From Gorsachius magnificus (lineage: Eukaryota; Chordata; Aves; Pelecaniformes; Ardeidae), in assembly GCA_034008185.1 (NCBI GenBank), contig CM067084.1:10063385-10127384 (forward strand): a stretch of 64,000 nucleotides of DNA. Reading direction: 5' to 3'. The first letter of the stretch is position 1. The number at the start of each line of letters is the position of its first letter. Under the pieces are notes generated by a model. That model was not told the origin of the DNA and did not search any database. It saw nothing but the letters and a program-made list of their open reading frames with translations. Made by a program: the position numbers and the translations under genes. Below, in pieces: positions 24,481 through 37,015 of the stretch.

Positions 24481-25779
24481 GACATTATTATTTTTAATAT
24501 GCTTTAGTGATTAAATGGGATCTTAGCCATTGGGTTCCTTTTCCTTGTATTGAGGGTAAAAATTACATGCTTTGCTAGCTGTATACTTATGATACAAATC
24601 TAGCATATTGAGCTTCTCTGCTTAGATTCTTTGGCAGGCTATGATGAGCAACATGATAAAGCAGAAACACTTTTGAGGGGTAATCTGAAGGATTTTTATA
24701 ACTGTGCTGGATATAAACAAAAAATTGGCCTCTGCTTTTGCATGTCTTATAAGAACTGTAGCAGCCTGGCTGTTTGGACAGTAGATTGCTGCGGGTAAAT
24801 CTTAACTGAAAATGGTGGTCTTACTTATGGCTTCGTGAGATGCCTCTATGGAAATTATTATGTTCTTCATCCCTTTTGCCTTTATTAGATCAAGAATTCC
24901 TATTCCTGTACTTGCAACACCACTGCATTTTGGCACCTCTCTTTTCCTCCTGTTCCCTATCCTGACTGATATTTCTTCAGGCCTGTAATTGTGTTCTTTG
25001 TGTAAGCTGTTAGACGCTTGGATGTCAGAGCCAAAGTATGGGCCTTAAAGTATACCTTATTTTAAAGTCTGTTAAGCCCTTCTCCCCACCCCCCAACCCC
25101 CTTGCTATTGGATTTACTAATAAGTTGAATAATTGTACCTAAGTCAAACCGATCAATTTGCATTTGACATGAGTGGAAAAATAGACAATCACACTTCCAA
25201 AGGATGTCCCTATGCTTAACTGTTTTAAGAGACATTTCCTCTTCACCCTCCCAAAAATGCATAAAACCTTTTTGCCTTAGAGGAAAATTTACCAGGGACA
25301 GCAGTGGAAATCTGGAAGTAGAGATGGGCAGACTGACTAGGTTAATGAAGCAGATAAGCAAATTGCCAACTCTGGTGTGGTTGAAGCAGGACTTCTTAAA
25401 CTGTTATCTCTACAGCATTGTTCAAGATTACACTCAAATGTCATGTAAATCAATAGAAAGATTTTGAGGGAGAATTTTAACTGCCTTTGGTTAGGGACAG
25501 AGGTAATATGTACAGACTTTCCATTTTTTTCAGTAGTGAAACTGTCTTTGTGTGTTGCAGGGAAGAGTCAGAGATCACTCAGATCTGATCTAGTAGTTAG
25601 TCTGAGTTCTAATCAGAAGTTTAGGTATGTAAAATATTTATGAAGTACAGATGGATTAGTGGTCAATACTCTATCATTTACTACACTTCAAGTTAGTATG
25701 GGATACGAGCATTATTGCTTAAGCTTACCATATACATATCTTAAATGTGTAACATGCATGTAAAAAAGGTCACTTACCA
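24481..25779. other. Non-coding DNA, no gene seen
   Basis: AT-rich sequence with a C-rich patch at about 25083-25102. Opposed open frames at 25062-25361 (minus) and 25204-25467 (plus) overlap and are unrecognised; I treat both as chance. Confidence 0.5.
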
Positions 25780-26060
25780 ACCCATCTGGTGTCAGGTCAG
25801 GGATCTCTCAGCCTCCAGGGATAACCTTGAGAGGTGTCCATGCTCACGGGGAGGTCACGGCCATGCAGCCTGCTGCTATGGAGGGAGAGCTCAATGGGTC
25901 CTGATGGCTGCAGAAATTTATAGCATAAAGTGGTTGATTTCCAGTCAGATTTTCTGCTGTATTTATGCAGTTTTAGCTGCTTATCAGCCCAGTCTCCAGC
26001 TAAACCGTTTTTTTGGGGTTTGGTCCCAAGTTCTCACTGATAGCCTCACACAGTAGGATT
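25780..26060 (-). mobile_element. Possible LTR remnant (uncertain)
   Basis: A GC-richer block whose minus strand includes ACACCTCTCAAGG followed by CTGGAGGCTGAGAGATC. This order resembles a segment I loosely recall from avian retroviral LTRs. No terminal TG/CA pair or target duplication could be placed. An open frame of 103 codons crosses it on the plus strand without any recognisable domain. The alternative is unique sequence that is locally GC-rich. Confidence 0.3.
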
Positions 26061-27879
26061 AACTTTGATAAGGCCTACTTATGAGCATCTGCCTGGACCA
26101 AAGTTCAGTTAGTTCAGATGGGAGGACTGCATCTGTCACAATGTGCCAGTTCCATTCTGTATTTAAAATTGTGGAAGTTAGATGACTTTTTTTTTTTTTT
26201 ACAATGCTAGGATCTTGAATGTTCACGTTGTGTATTGCTATGGATGTATTCTTACAGACAGCAGCAGTGCAAGGTGTGCAAAGAAGGGAGATCTGAATGG
26301 TTGTGCAGAGTGAGCTCAGATCCACTAAGACTACAGGGTATGTTGTAACACACTTCAGGAGAAGAAACAGGCTGAGTAACAGGTAGTCTCTAAGTTGAGC
26401 AAAATCTTACTTTTACTTGAATGAAAGTAGGGGATTGTTCTGGGAGACAAATAGTTTCATAGTGTAGAGATTATCACCAATTGCATTGGCTATTGCTGTT
26501 TTGTGAATAGCAACAGAGTTTAATCAATGAAACGGTTAACTTCTAGTTGTTAAACTAGCTAAAGCATGGTGTGAAAGGACTTCATAAAATTAAGCTATTT
26601 TAACAACAAGTGCTTTGTTGGACTCTTGGGCTTCATGGTGTTTATCTAATCACCAGCACTAAGAATATAGGAGGAGCTGAAGTTTTGGGTTACAGTTAGC
26701 TGTATATACAGAATGAGTTGGAAGCAGTGTCTTTCAGTCAGGCAGAATGAGGAGGCAGCTGAAGCAAGCACTGGGGGAAACATGGGTATAAACAGTCACA
26801 GGAGGTATTACCCATAATTGCTTTTAAACTGCCTATACTCCTAAACCCCTACATGAGAATGACTGTAACTTGTTACAGGAAATACTAGATGTTTCACAGT
26901 GGCTTCAGCAAGATACAAATAGTATGTTTTATTACTAATACAAGATTATTGATCTAACCAACTAAAACAGTTGTATTCACAACCTCTTCTGGCTTGGCAA
27001 GATTAAGACAATGTAAGGATCCTATTGTGTGAAAACCGTTTTCGAAACAGCTTGTGAGAACACTGTTGTGGCTTTGATAAAAACAGCAGATATCTGGTTT
27101 ATGTATGGATTTGTAAACTACACTCATTGGTTACTAGGTACAGCACAGAATTAGATACTGAAGTGCACTATTAGTTAATGTGGTACCTGTGGTTTTTCTA
27201 TTGCATCAGCCAGGGCTGTAGCATTGTCAGACACTGATTTCCCAAGTATCTTAAAATTGTATGGTATCAATACAGGCTGACCCCTCTCATGCCTTAGTTG
27301 ACACTAAAACAACTTTCAAACTAAGAAACTAATTTACTACGAATTTGATCACTTCTTCAGCTAGCAAAGACTATGTGTTATCTCATAGACGGAAGATAAA
27401 TCATCATGATTATCTACCTGAAGTTCAGTACTATATATACTATATATATACTATTTTCAGAATTAAACCCCCAGCCTCATTGTTGCGGAGCAGTGCATTG
27501 ACATGACAGCTACATCGGGCAACGTATTGCACGTACAACTCTTTGGCAGGCAGTTAAATTGCATCTGAACGTCCCCAGCACTCAGAAGCTGCTGTTCGTG
27601 AGCCGACATTGCCACAGAAGGGCAGAGATCCTGGGCGGTCCAGTTGCACCAGCAGGCTCAGGGAGGTTGCTGGCAGGTTCCTCTTAAACCGCTTTGTGCC
27701 TCTCTGTCCTTTCGGAGCTGTGCACGAGCTGAGAAAGGAGAGCAAAGAAAAGGTGTTTACAAATACGGTGCTATGGGGAATTAACGGGGAGAAAGGAAGG
27801 GGATCGTTGTTGGGGCTGACCCTTAGCTCTGGTATGCAGCCTAAGGAAGACGGTGGATGACAGCTTTGGAGAGCTTAGG
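26061..27879. other. Non-coding DNA upstream of the CpG island
   Basis: AT-rich sequence with T14 at 26187-26200 and an alternating TA tract near 27430-27452. GC rises from about 27480 towards the island. No gene or transposon recognised. Confidence 0.5.
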
Positions 27880-28480
27880 GGGTGAAGGGGGTGTCTCTTC
27901 TGCGTGGAGCATCTGACAGGAGGTGGTGGTGTCCCCAGCGACGGCCGGTAAAGCACAGCCGACAGGGAGCGGGCGGCTCAGCGGGACCCCGAGCTGGGGC
28001 GCGCCGCAGGAGCCGCAGGCGCTCTGAATCCCAGAAGATGGGTCTGAATCCACCGCGAGCTAAAACTGCCCGGCTCTGAAAGCAGAGAAGTCCGGCGGCG
28101 GGGCAGGGCAGGAACAGACCGGGGGCGCAACAGCCGCGCCCCCCGCGCTGCTCCCCCTGACAGGGCTGGCGCGTGGGGGCGAGGGCAGCTTCCCGCCCAA
28201 CGGCCCCCCGGCCGCGCGCGGCTGGCCCGGCAGCAGCCCCGTGTCGCCGCGCATCGGGGCTGTGTGGAGCGCCCCGAGCCAGGCCGGCCCCCGCCCTTTC
28301 CGCCTCCGAGAGGTAGCGAGCCCCGGGCGGGTGAGGCGCGTCGCGCCGCCTGTCAGGCGAGGGGGTTAAAGGCAGTAGGTGAACCCGGGCCATTTAAAGT
28401 CATCAAAAAGCGACCCAGTCGGAAAAGTACAACGCTAGGTGGATCGGAATAACCCACCGAGGGGGAGAGGGAGTAACAGC
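27880..28480. promoter_or_regulatory. CpG island, probable promoter
   Basis: The only strongly GC- and CpG-rich stretch of the window; the line 28201-28260 alone holds about twelve CpG in sixty bases. It contains GC-box-like sequences such as CCCCCGCCC at 28288-28296 and several GGGGCG-like sites, and has no TATA box that I can place. These are features of a broad vertebrate promoter. A possible plus-strand splice donor GCGG|GTGAGG lies at 28331, which would make the upstream part a first, untranslated exon. Open frames in all directions (up to 172 codons on the minus strand) are expected from the low stop frequency of GC-rich DNA. Direction and gene identity are unresolved. Confidence 0.75.
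28331..28336 (+). other. Possible splice donor at the end of a first exon
   Basis: GTGAGG preceded by GCGG, inside the CpG island. It is plausible as the donor of an untranslated first exon on the plus strand. Such matches are common in GC-rich DNA. Confidence 0.2.
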
Positions 28481-31400
28481 CGGCGGGAGGGGGTTCGCCC
28501 TGTTGTAGGGTGATATTTTTTACCTGGTGAAGTTTTGGCAAAAAGGGAGCCCTTCAGCGCTGGCATCTCCTGCCCGACAGAAGAAGGAGAGGGGGGGCGT
28601 GATTGCAAGCCCGCACCTTCAGCGGTCCGGGGCGTTTTCCGAACGGCACCAGTGCTGTGGAGCGGCGCCTGCGATACCCGCTCTGAAGTGGCACAAATTA
28701 CTCCCCCAAAACGGGATGCCGCCGAGCTGAGGGAGAGAGGCGTTTCCAGACTTTGGGGTGAGGTGGATAAAATTCCCGGGGGTTTATCGCAAGGGCTTTG
28801 ATGCTGAGCTTCAAATCAAGACCTAGAAATCAAGCATTCCGTGTTGAGAGAGAATAAAATGCTGTTCTGAACGTAGTAAATAGAACGGACTTGGGCCCTC
28901 CATAAAGTGTTCAAAGTTTTTTGGGAGCAGTGTTTTTGTTAGCTGGAGGTGTTGCTGTTTGGAAGAGGAGGAAAAAAGGGTGTCTTTCACATTTTTGAAC
29001 TGCACTGGGTAGCTAATCCCACCTAGTAAGAAGTGGGGAATCCATTTGTGTAGTATGAGTTTTGTGTCCCTAATTAATGTTGTAAAAAGCGTCCTTTTTG
29101 TAATCCTTATGCGTTTAAATTTCATTAAGTACAAACAAATGAGACTCGGAGGAGGTTCTTATCATTCTCGTTAGTTTACGCATTATGAAAATAATTTATC
29201 GTTTATAGTAAATAGCTAAAAAAGAAATTAGTTTTTTTAATTTAAGTTTGCCCGGAATAAACGATTAAACAGTGATTGAGCAGATTGAAGCTTTTTAGTG
29301 ATACGGCTGAAGCTTTTTAGCAACACAGTTCTGGGAAGATGGTAGCAAAATGAAGCCACTTTGGGTTTTATGAAGTTTCACCAAAGATAAGAATTTCAAG
29401 TTGTTCATAAATTGCTGCCTATTAAAATTGACCTGAGTGTTAACTCTTTTACAGGAGACTACTTTTGTTAGGAGCACTGCATATGGTCCTAGAATGCTAA
29501 ATGACTGGACTATGGCAGGTTAAGGAACTGATTGCTCTTGTTTTAAATTGTTTATTGATCTTTGACATGCTGAAATGTGAAATCCACCACAATATTACAG
29601 CTGGAAAGAAAATGAGTAATACTTCTGCTTTTGATATACTTTTAATTCAGTAATATAGTTTCTGCTCTGTTTGAGCAAATGTGTGTTCAAACATTAATTT
29701 TTAAGTGCTTACTTAACATAGGCTAACTAAAGTAGCTTAGACTCAGCTTTTTTTGGGACGTGTAAGAACCAGCTGCCATAGTCTCACTGTGCTCTTGGTG
29801 AATCTGAGTTATGCCTAGATCAGGAAAAATGTACAGAGAGGAAGAATGTGGTTACACCTAGGAATATGCACTCATAATAGTCACTTAAGAGAAGTTGTGT
29901 GATTTTCCCTCCCCCCCGATTTCTTTTTGTTTTGGTTTTTTTTTTTTTTTTAGATTACAGTCTGTTCATTATTGGCCAAAGGCCAATGGAAAACTTATTT
30001 TATTGGGTTGTTTACCTATCTGACTTGGAATCAGTAAAGTTAAAAACATAGAGGACTGCTTTACTTCTGGTTCAAACTTGTCCTTTTCCTCTGTGCAATC
30101 TGAATGTGAGACAAGCTAAAGAACGAGTTTACAGGTGTAGTCTATACATGAGTTACTTGTAATATCCACATGCAGGGCTGCAGTGCTGTTGCTACAGAAA
30201 TTATGGTGTGGAAGGTGGGAGGAATGAGATGCTGAATCTTGACCTGTGGTACGGTCAAAATAGCTGGTGTGGTATAGATAGCAAGGATTTATAATTGACC
30301 TGGTTATGCTGCAGTGTTAGAAATGGTTTTGGTAAATCTGACTATCATTATTCCTCTTGAAAGTTGACATGAGGATTCAGGAAGAGAATGTTGTGGAATA
30401 CTCCAGCGTCGTTTCACATAGCTTGACTAGTTGTTACATTTTTGTATTTAAAGTAAGTGCTTTTGTTTTGAGGGAAGTCGTAAGGAAAGGTGTTCTCCTC
30501 CGCCATTCCGATTAGTAGTTAGTTGTCCCTGACTGTATGACCTACTGAGAGGCTTTCTTGCGTAGTGCAGGTGACCCATTACCTGAACTAGCAATACAAT
30601 GGAACGGATCGCCTTCGGAATTGTTCTTGCCTGAGGCTTGAATTTGAATGCATCCAAGTAACGCATCGCTGTCACTCCCTTGATTTGTTTTGATTTGCAT
30701 TTGATATATTTTGGAATATATACAAGGGGAATGAGCTCCTTCATGGTGTCATAGCAGTGAGACACTCATATTCAATTCCCTGTCTAATTAAACTGACCTT
30801 TTAATTGGAATTTAACTAATGTGTCTGCTTGTAACAAGCAAGTTAGGAAACTTACTTTTCCATTCATGCTTTGCCTGCAGAGCTACGTGTTGGAGTTTGT
30901 AACTAAAATTAAGCAGGTTGTGTGTAAATCTGTATGTAGGAAATATTTTTCAATTATCACTTGTCCAAGTAGGGTACTGAAAAACGTAGAATAGCTTTGG
31001 GAGAAAAAAGTGAAATGCGAAAGGAAGGGAAAGTGCCAAAATAAGGTTTTAAATCTTTCAGTCAAAATAGGCAAATGATTATAAGCAATCAGTGTTGGTC
31101 TTAACATTTTGTAATAGACAGTAATGTCTGAACTTGCAAGGTAGGCTTAAGGCTTGAGATCAGAGGTCTCCTGCACTGGATTGTGGTTTTCACATGGGAC
31201 TTACTGCTGGTTTATATAGTAAGCATCACTTCAGTGCTGTGCTTGACACATCCATGCCATTTGCTGACTTGGAAGATGCTGGTGTGAAGTTACCTACATT
31301 AACTTTACAGTGACTTGGGAAATGTGTTAGAGGGAGTGGAATCAGCTGCTTACTTGGAATTTAGCTAGGGTATATGGCAGATATGTGCTGAGAAAGGACT

Positions 31401-32039
31401 CTTCTGCAAATGTAAAGTTTCTGTCCCTGAATCAAGTTGCTCAGAAAGATTAACGAAGGCTCTACTGCTTTTTAGCACTAAATGGGACCTAGAATATTAA
31501 TCTTCATTCTTTTTCCCATTTGTACTTCAAAACAGTAGTAGTAAATGAAACTAAATAGTCAAAGAGGGATAAAGAAATGGGGAAGGTATTTCCAAACTAT
31601 GTAAAGGTGTCTCTACTTGTATGTATGAGACCTGTGAGAGATGCTTTAGTCCAGTATAAAAAGAATAAGGAGAATATCAGGAAAGTGACAAATGAAGTGA
31701 TGACAGGTCTAACTTGGTTCATTTGATTTTAAATAAAACAGTTTTTTAAAAGTTCTGTTGCTGTTTATTTCACCTTTTTCTTTCTTACCAAGGTATATAT
31801 CTTTTTAGGCCAAGTGTCAGTGGGGTTTCTTTAGTAATTGCTTCTTTTTTTCTTTTTGTCATTGAATAATAGCTTAATTACCATAGTAAATCTCCATCTT
31901 AACTGCTCAGTAAACAAATTAGACCTCTCCTTAGGCAGTTTTTTCTCTTCTAGTTTCATCCCTTTTGTCCAGATTCCTTAATTTTTGAATAATATAATTT
32001 TGTGTTATGAACAGGTCAGTCCCTTTTTAATTTGACATT

Positions 32040-32245
32040 ACCCTTTTGTGTTCTGCTTCATTTCTCCAGTGCATAATGGAGTGTTTGTCACTTCTGCACA
32101 GGGGACAGGGCTTTAATGAATTGCACAGGGTGTGCTCTAATTAACAGTAATGCATTCTGTACATTTTTTAATTAAGTCTGTAGAACTCCCTCATCTAAGG
32201 TGGATAATTGTTTCCTGAATTATATACCCTTCTATTTTTATCAGT
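32040..32245. promoter_or_regulatory. Candidate conserved non-coding element
   Basis: Homopolymer-poor sequence with GCATAATGGAG, GCTTTAATGAATTGC, TCTAATTAACAGTAATGC and TTAATTAAGTC in about 200 bp. The density of TAAT cores suggests a homeodomain-bound element; conservation is not measured. Confidence 0.3.
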
Positions 32246-33644
32246 TTGCCTAATTTTAAAATTTAAAGTCATTGTCACTTGTGTGACAATAGATGTGTAT
32301 TCTTTAATCAGCATATAATATTCAGTATCATCTGCTGCTTCAGAAATAACTGACTGATGTAAAAAAAGAAAAAATTGAAAAATACATAGGGTATAATATA
32401 GACCCAGAAAAGACTTCAGAAAAATGTCCAAATGATTGATCAAAACACGGATGCCATTTTTCATTGTATTTTCAAATTGAAAAAGCCATTAAAAATATAT
32501 CCTTGGCCTATTTAATTCGTAATTTCAAGATAGGTTAAATTCATCACTTGTGCAGAGGGTCAGTAAAAGTCCAGGAATAAATTAAATCCAATTTAAGCCC
32601 TTTGGGCCTGATTCTAAGCTCTTTGAAGTTACTAGGATATTTTTCTTTTGAGTACAGCACAAATAATAGTAATTAATAATTTCACTCTAAGTACTTCCTG
32701 AGTGAAACAAATAATGAAATACGATTTTAAAACTTCAAGTTGGCTTGAATGTTTACATGATAGAACAGTACTGGCCAACAGCTGAGGTCAGTCATTTATA
32801 GTCTGTTGTGGGGGAGACCAGAACAGCAAGTTTGGTGCAGCAGTTTTTGGAAATGTGGGGGTCTGTAGTGCACACAGAAACAATATCAAAGGCTCGTTAG
32901 CATGGTTCTTGGTAGAAGGTGAGCTGTCAGCTCTGATTTTTAGCTGTATGAAAGGCTTCTGTCACCTGTAAAAACCCTCATGGGTATTGAAGGCTGCAGC
33001 AAGCTTCTAAGAGCCTTCTTTTCAGTGTGTTTCTAATCCTTGTAGTAATTAGTTGTTAAAGTAGAACTGGCTAAGGTGCCACTGAGTCCAAATCCTACTT
33101 GAACCAGCTATAGTATCTTATGGAAGCCAATTAATTGTGAATTTTTATAATCCTGAAAGACAAGGGATAACTTAAAAACAGATGTGAATTCCTTCACACG
33201 TATATGTGCGTGTTTGTATGTGTATATCTTATATTTGCTTGTATCTACACTTCTGTAAAAAATTAAATGAGCAAATCTAATGCATTAAACTGTGAAGAAA
33301 TTGATGAAAAATCAATTGCAAAATCTCAGCCTGGTCTTGCTCTAATTTCTGTAAAGCACTGAAAGAAAATTTAGACATCCCAATGTTGATAAGTTAGACC
33401 CAATCTGTTTCTTCTTATCAACACAAGAGAACTTTTTGTAGTAAATTGATCCAGTAGTTTTAAATTAATACAAATTACTGGAATGATGAATCACCTGGAG
33501 TGTTGCAGTGAAATGAATCTTTACATTTAAATCCTCTCACTGGAAAAGCAGTTCAATAAAATACACAGTTCAGTGGTAATATTAGACGGGATTAAGCATG
33601 CTTAAAACATTGATATTTGTTTCTTCAGTATCATCCTTTAACAT

Positions 33645-33665
33645 TTCACTGTTTGCACCTCATAT
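33645..33665 (+). repeat. 21-bp direct repeat, copy 1
   Basis: Begins TTCACTGTTTGCACC and ends CATAT; identical to 33808-33828, 163 bp away. The length is too great for chance at this distance, so it reflects a local duplication. Confidence 0.8.
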
Positions 33666-33807
33666 TGATTCTAGCCAAGGCATGAATTTTAGCCCACACA
33701 TGAATTCTTACATTTCACTATTCCACCAATTATGCATTTCAAGCTATTGTATCAAATGATAATTTTTTATTTTATGCTGGTGGATTCAACTCAGGTTTGC
33801 ATATACA

Positions 33808-33828
33808 TTCACTGTTTGCACCTCATAT
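33808..33828 (+). repeat. 21-bp direct repeat, copy 2
   Basis: Identical to 33645-33665. The sequence between the copies does not repeat. Confidence 0.8.
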
Positions 33829-35641
33829 GCACTTCAAAGGAGGAAATAGCAGTTTAAATAATTTAAAAAAAATAGGTGACATAACAAAATATGGGGTAGT
33901 ATGAGAATGTTATAAAATTTTATTGAAAGGAATTTCAGAATGCAGGGCATTTATAAAGAATACGTGGATAGCGCACATGACTCTTGAAAATACTCGTATT
34001 ATGTGGAACAGTGATCAGTTTAGAGGGAAAATAGAGACAAAATGAACCAAATATAAATATAGTAGTTAGAATAGAGCTTCTCAACTCTCCCTTTTTCCTT
34101 GATGAAGAATAACCATTCAATTGAACTCCTATGTTTGACAAAACTTATTAGTTTTGTTGATTTTCATGGGGAATATTTATCAGATGAGGGATAGAGTTTT
34201 TGATGAGAGAATAGACAAGAATTACACGTACGTACCAGGTTGGCCGCCTTTCTCAGAACAGACGATGCCTGCAGGCTAAATTACCAAGGAAACTTAAGTC
34301 TAAAGGATGGATTTTTTTTATTTATTTTTTTTTTTGAGGCATCCATTTAATTTTCTATTGCCATGTTCTAACCACTGACTTACTGGATTTCCAGGGGTGG
34401 TTCTTGTACTTTTTTTTTTTTTTAATGTAACAATTTGAAAGCTCTAATTTTCATCCTAGTATAGAACAAAAAAATTGTATAAACCCAGGGTGATTTGGTG
34501 AAGCAAGGTAGTTATTTCTTGCTGGTGAGGAGATATTAAAAAAAACCAAACCAGCCAAACTGCATTTATGTTTATAAATGAAATCCCAAAGTAAACAACA
34601 GGTTTTATTTTGTGGTGCTTTACTGAGGCTGTCGCAGTTTTTTAGTCTAGGTTATTCACATTCCTTTGTGTGGATGCTGCTTTTGTGTAATGATGTTTTT
34701 GTAGAGAGGTGGCATCTAGAATTTTCTCCCATTAAATTCTTGGGGAAAATTATAATTTAATTTAGTTATAGACTTCATAGACAGCTTTAAGGCAGCTTCA
34801 CCAGTATATCTGAGTGCTAAGCACTGCTCTCTGAGGAATTTTCAGGAAATCAGTTTCAATGTCTTCAATCAGCTTTTAGAGAAATCTACCACATAGAGAG
34901 TATTATCCACTAATGGTAAAAGTGTCGAACACTGGCCTTTGGCAATGAAGTTACTGTTTGAAATACCAGATAACACAATATACTCTAACAGGTTAAAAAA
35001 TAGTTAAGGCTTCTAGATTGAAGTTTGGGTTTGATAACCTTAATTTTATATGTGAATCATGCTGACAGTACTGAAGAAATGCTATTTATGCTACACATTA
35101 ATGGCACAATACCCTGCCCTCCACATACCTTTATGGCAAACATTATTATAATCTCAACAGAATTTAATTAATATAGCCTATGAGAAGCAGAAAGAAGGCT
35201 AGATAAACAATACTGTTAACTTAAATAATTTTTACTATTACAAAACAGAAAGTACCTCAGTTGTGTTACAAATTGTATATCTCTAATTGTGGAAATTTCT
35301 GTTTAACATTGTTAATGTTTAAAGTTTTAATTGACATGTCCATATAGGGAAAAGACATTTTATTTATCTAACGAACAGGTCGATACTCCATTGGTGTACC
35401 TATTAGAAGTGCTAAAAAGATGCAGGATATGACCTTATAAGAAAACCTTAGTCATAAACATTAAAAAAGTCCAAATGTGTGAATGAGTGAGCCTTGTATA
35501 ATGATTCCCATATCTTTTTAGGTTGAAACAGCTATATAAGCCAGCTTTTTTTGTTGTTTTTTTCCCTATCAGTATTTGCATCTCCAGAAAAAAACCACAA
35601 AGCATGTACTTACTTTGAAAAATGTTGGGTTATGTGTTGTT

Positions 35642-35663
35642 CTGTTGTTGTAAACAACAACAG
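35642..35663. repeat. Perfect palindrome, 10-bp arms
   Basis: CTGTTGTTGT and ACAACAACAG are separated by two A. It could form a small hairpin or simply reflect mirrored TTG/CAA repeats; the next 35 bases repeat GTTGTAAGTAAA-like words. Confidence 0.85.
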
Positions 35664-36959
35664 TAAGTAAAGTTGTAAAAGTTGTAAGTAAAAGTAAACC
35701 TAGTCAATTTTAACAGTATATTTAAATTTTTGCTTGCGTTTAATTCTAAATTGATAGACTGTAACTTCTTCCATAAAGCCTCCATTTGCCTTAGTCTGGT
35801 TTAGGCCCATCTTTTTGGCTTTTTTCCCCCAAGATGTAGCCCTTCATAAAGCCTAGAAGAAGTAAAGAAAACTTGGAATGCTACTTTCCTACAGTAATTG
35901 TATGTTTATTTTTCAAACAGTGTCATATTTGGTGATTTTAAAATGACTTAATTTCTTTTGGAAGCTCTCCCTTTTCCTGGCACTTGTTAAAAATTTCAAT
36001 CGGATGTTTAATTAGAACAGCTATTGAAATATGCAGTTTTCAAAATACAGCCTCATTCAAAAGTTTGAGTTTAGTGTGCTTCCACTGGAAAATTGGTGTA
36101 AATTGGAATTTTCTGCATTGGCAATTATGAGATTCTTCAGTGATTATATAGCAACATGATTACCAGCCATATTTGTCATACTGGGAGAAGTTCTGTCAGT
36201 TTATGCTAAATAATTGAGTGAAGAGTTAATGTTCAAGTAATACTTTAGTTAGGGAGGAAGATCTAATTGTTGAGCCAACTCTTAGGTCCTGTGAAATGAC
36301 TTAATGGAAGATAGGTACAATTGCAGAGACATTAGTCATGGTATCAGCTGTGTGGTTATGTTCTGCTGCTGTTGGACAAGCAATTGAATTTTAGGAACTT
36401 AATTCTTTGACTTTGTCCCGAGAGCATTTGGCACTTAGTCAACCAAGTGAGATTACTATAAACTTTGTAATTTATCCATTATACTTTACTATTCAGAAGC
36501 AATAGCATTGGCATGAAAGTCTCATGAAATTCTGTGTTCTTCACGAGGTCTTACTGTGCTGTGGTTTCCCATGTTGAAGCTGCCCTGTGCTTCACTGAGC
36601 ATGTGATCAGTATATCCAGATTCTTTGTTACTGTTGGATAGCCTACCAAATTAAGAGCTTGATCTTCCCTACTGCAGTCCTGCAGGAAAACCTTACAAAG
36701 AATTTTAGTACTATGGAATTTTCAAAACTGACAAAAGTTGAAGTGTCCAAGGGGGAAGATTGGGGAGGTTCAGCTGTATCCATGAAAATTTATGTTTACA
36801 TATTCAAGTCTATTTCGATGCAAAAATTGTTCAAATCCCAATTGCCTTTCTAGGCAAGGATACAATGTTAAACGGTGTCCATAAGGAATAGTTTTACTTT
36901 GACATATGTCAACATTAAAAAAATAAATAATTTTGATTTCTTTTCTGACCTTTTTCCAG

Positions 36960-37015
36960 GGCTATTATTGCACTCTTATACTTTGAAGTAACCATGGCTA
37001 TAATTGCTGGAAGGG
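36960..37015 (+). CDS. Exon-like segment with a strong start context (unidentified)
   Basis: A 56-bp segment is bounded by a good acceptor (pyrimidine-rich TGACCTTTTTCCAG before 36960) and a good donor (GTGAGT from 37016). Only one of the three plus frames is open across it; it reads AIIALLYFEVTMAIIAGR. The ATG at 36994-36996 lies in a strong initiation context (ACCATGG). It could be an internal exon, or a second exon carrying the start codon behind an untranslated first exon in the CpG island 8.6 kb upstream. I do not recognise the peptide and see no partner exon with confidence. Short segments with acceptor and donor matches occur often by chance in introns, so this remains a weak call. Confidence 0.25.

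Larger units (their letters stand above)
28481..36959. other. Non-coding DNA, possible first intron
   Basis: About 8.5 kb running from the CpG island to an exon-like segment. It becomes AT-rich after about 28800. It holds T15 at 29937-29951, T runs near 34312-34335 and 34410-34424, a 21-bp direct repeat (33645 and 33808) and a palindrome at 35642-35663. The longest frames (about 105 codons, 30448-30765 minus) resemble no family I know. The intron reading is an inference. Confidence 0.4.

Noticed and set aside
26187..26200. T14 as the tail of a minus-strand processed pseudogene
   Set aside because: The sequence on the expected side shows no gene resemblance and no flanking direct repeats.
27875..28393. 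Minus-strand frame of 172 codons in the CpG island
   Set aside because: GC-rich DNA lacks stop codons; the frame is Ala/Arg/Pro/Gly-rich low-complexity sequence with no known family.
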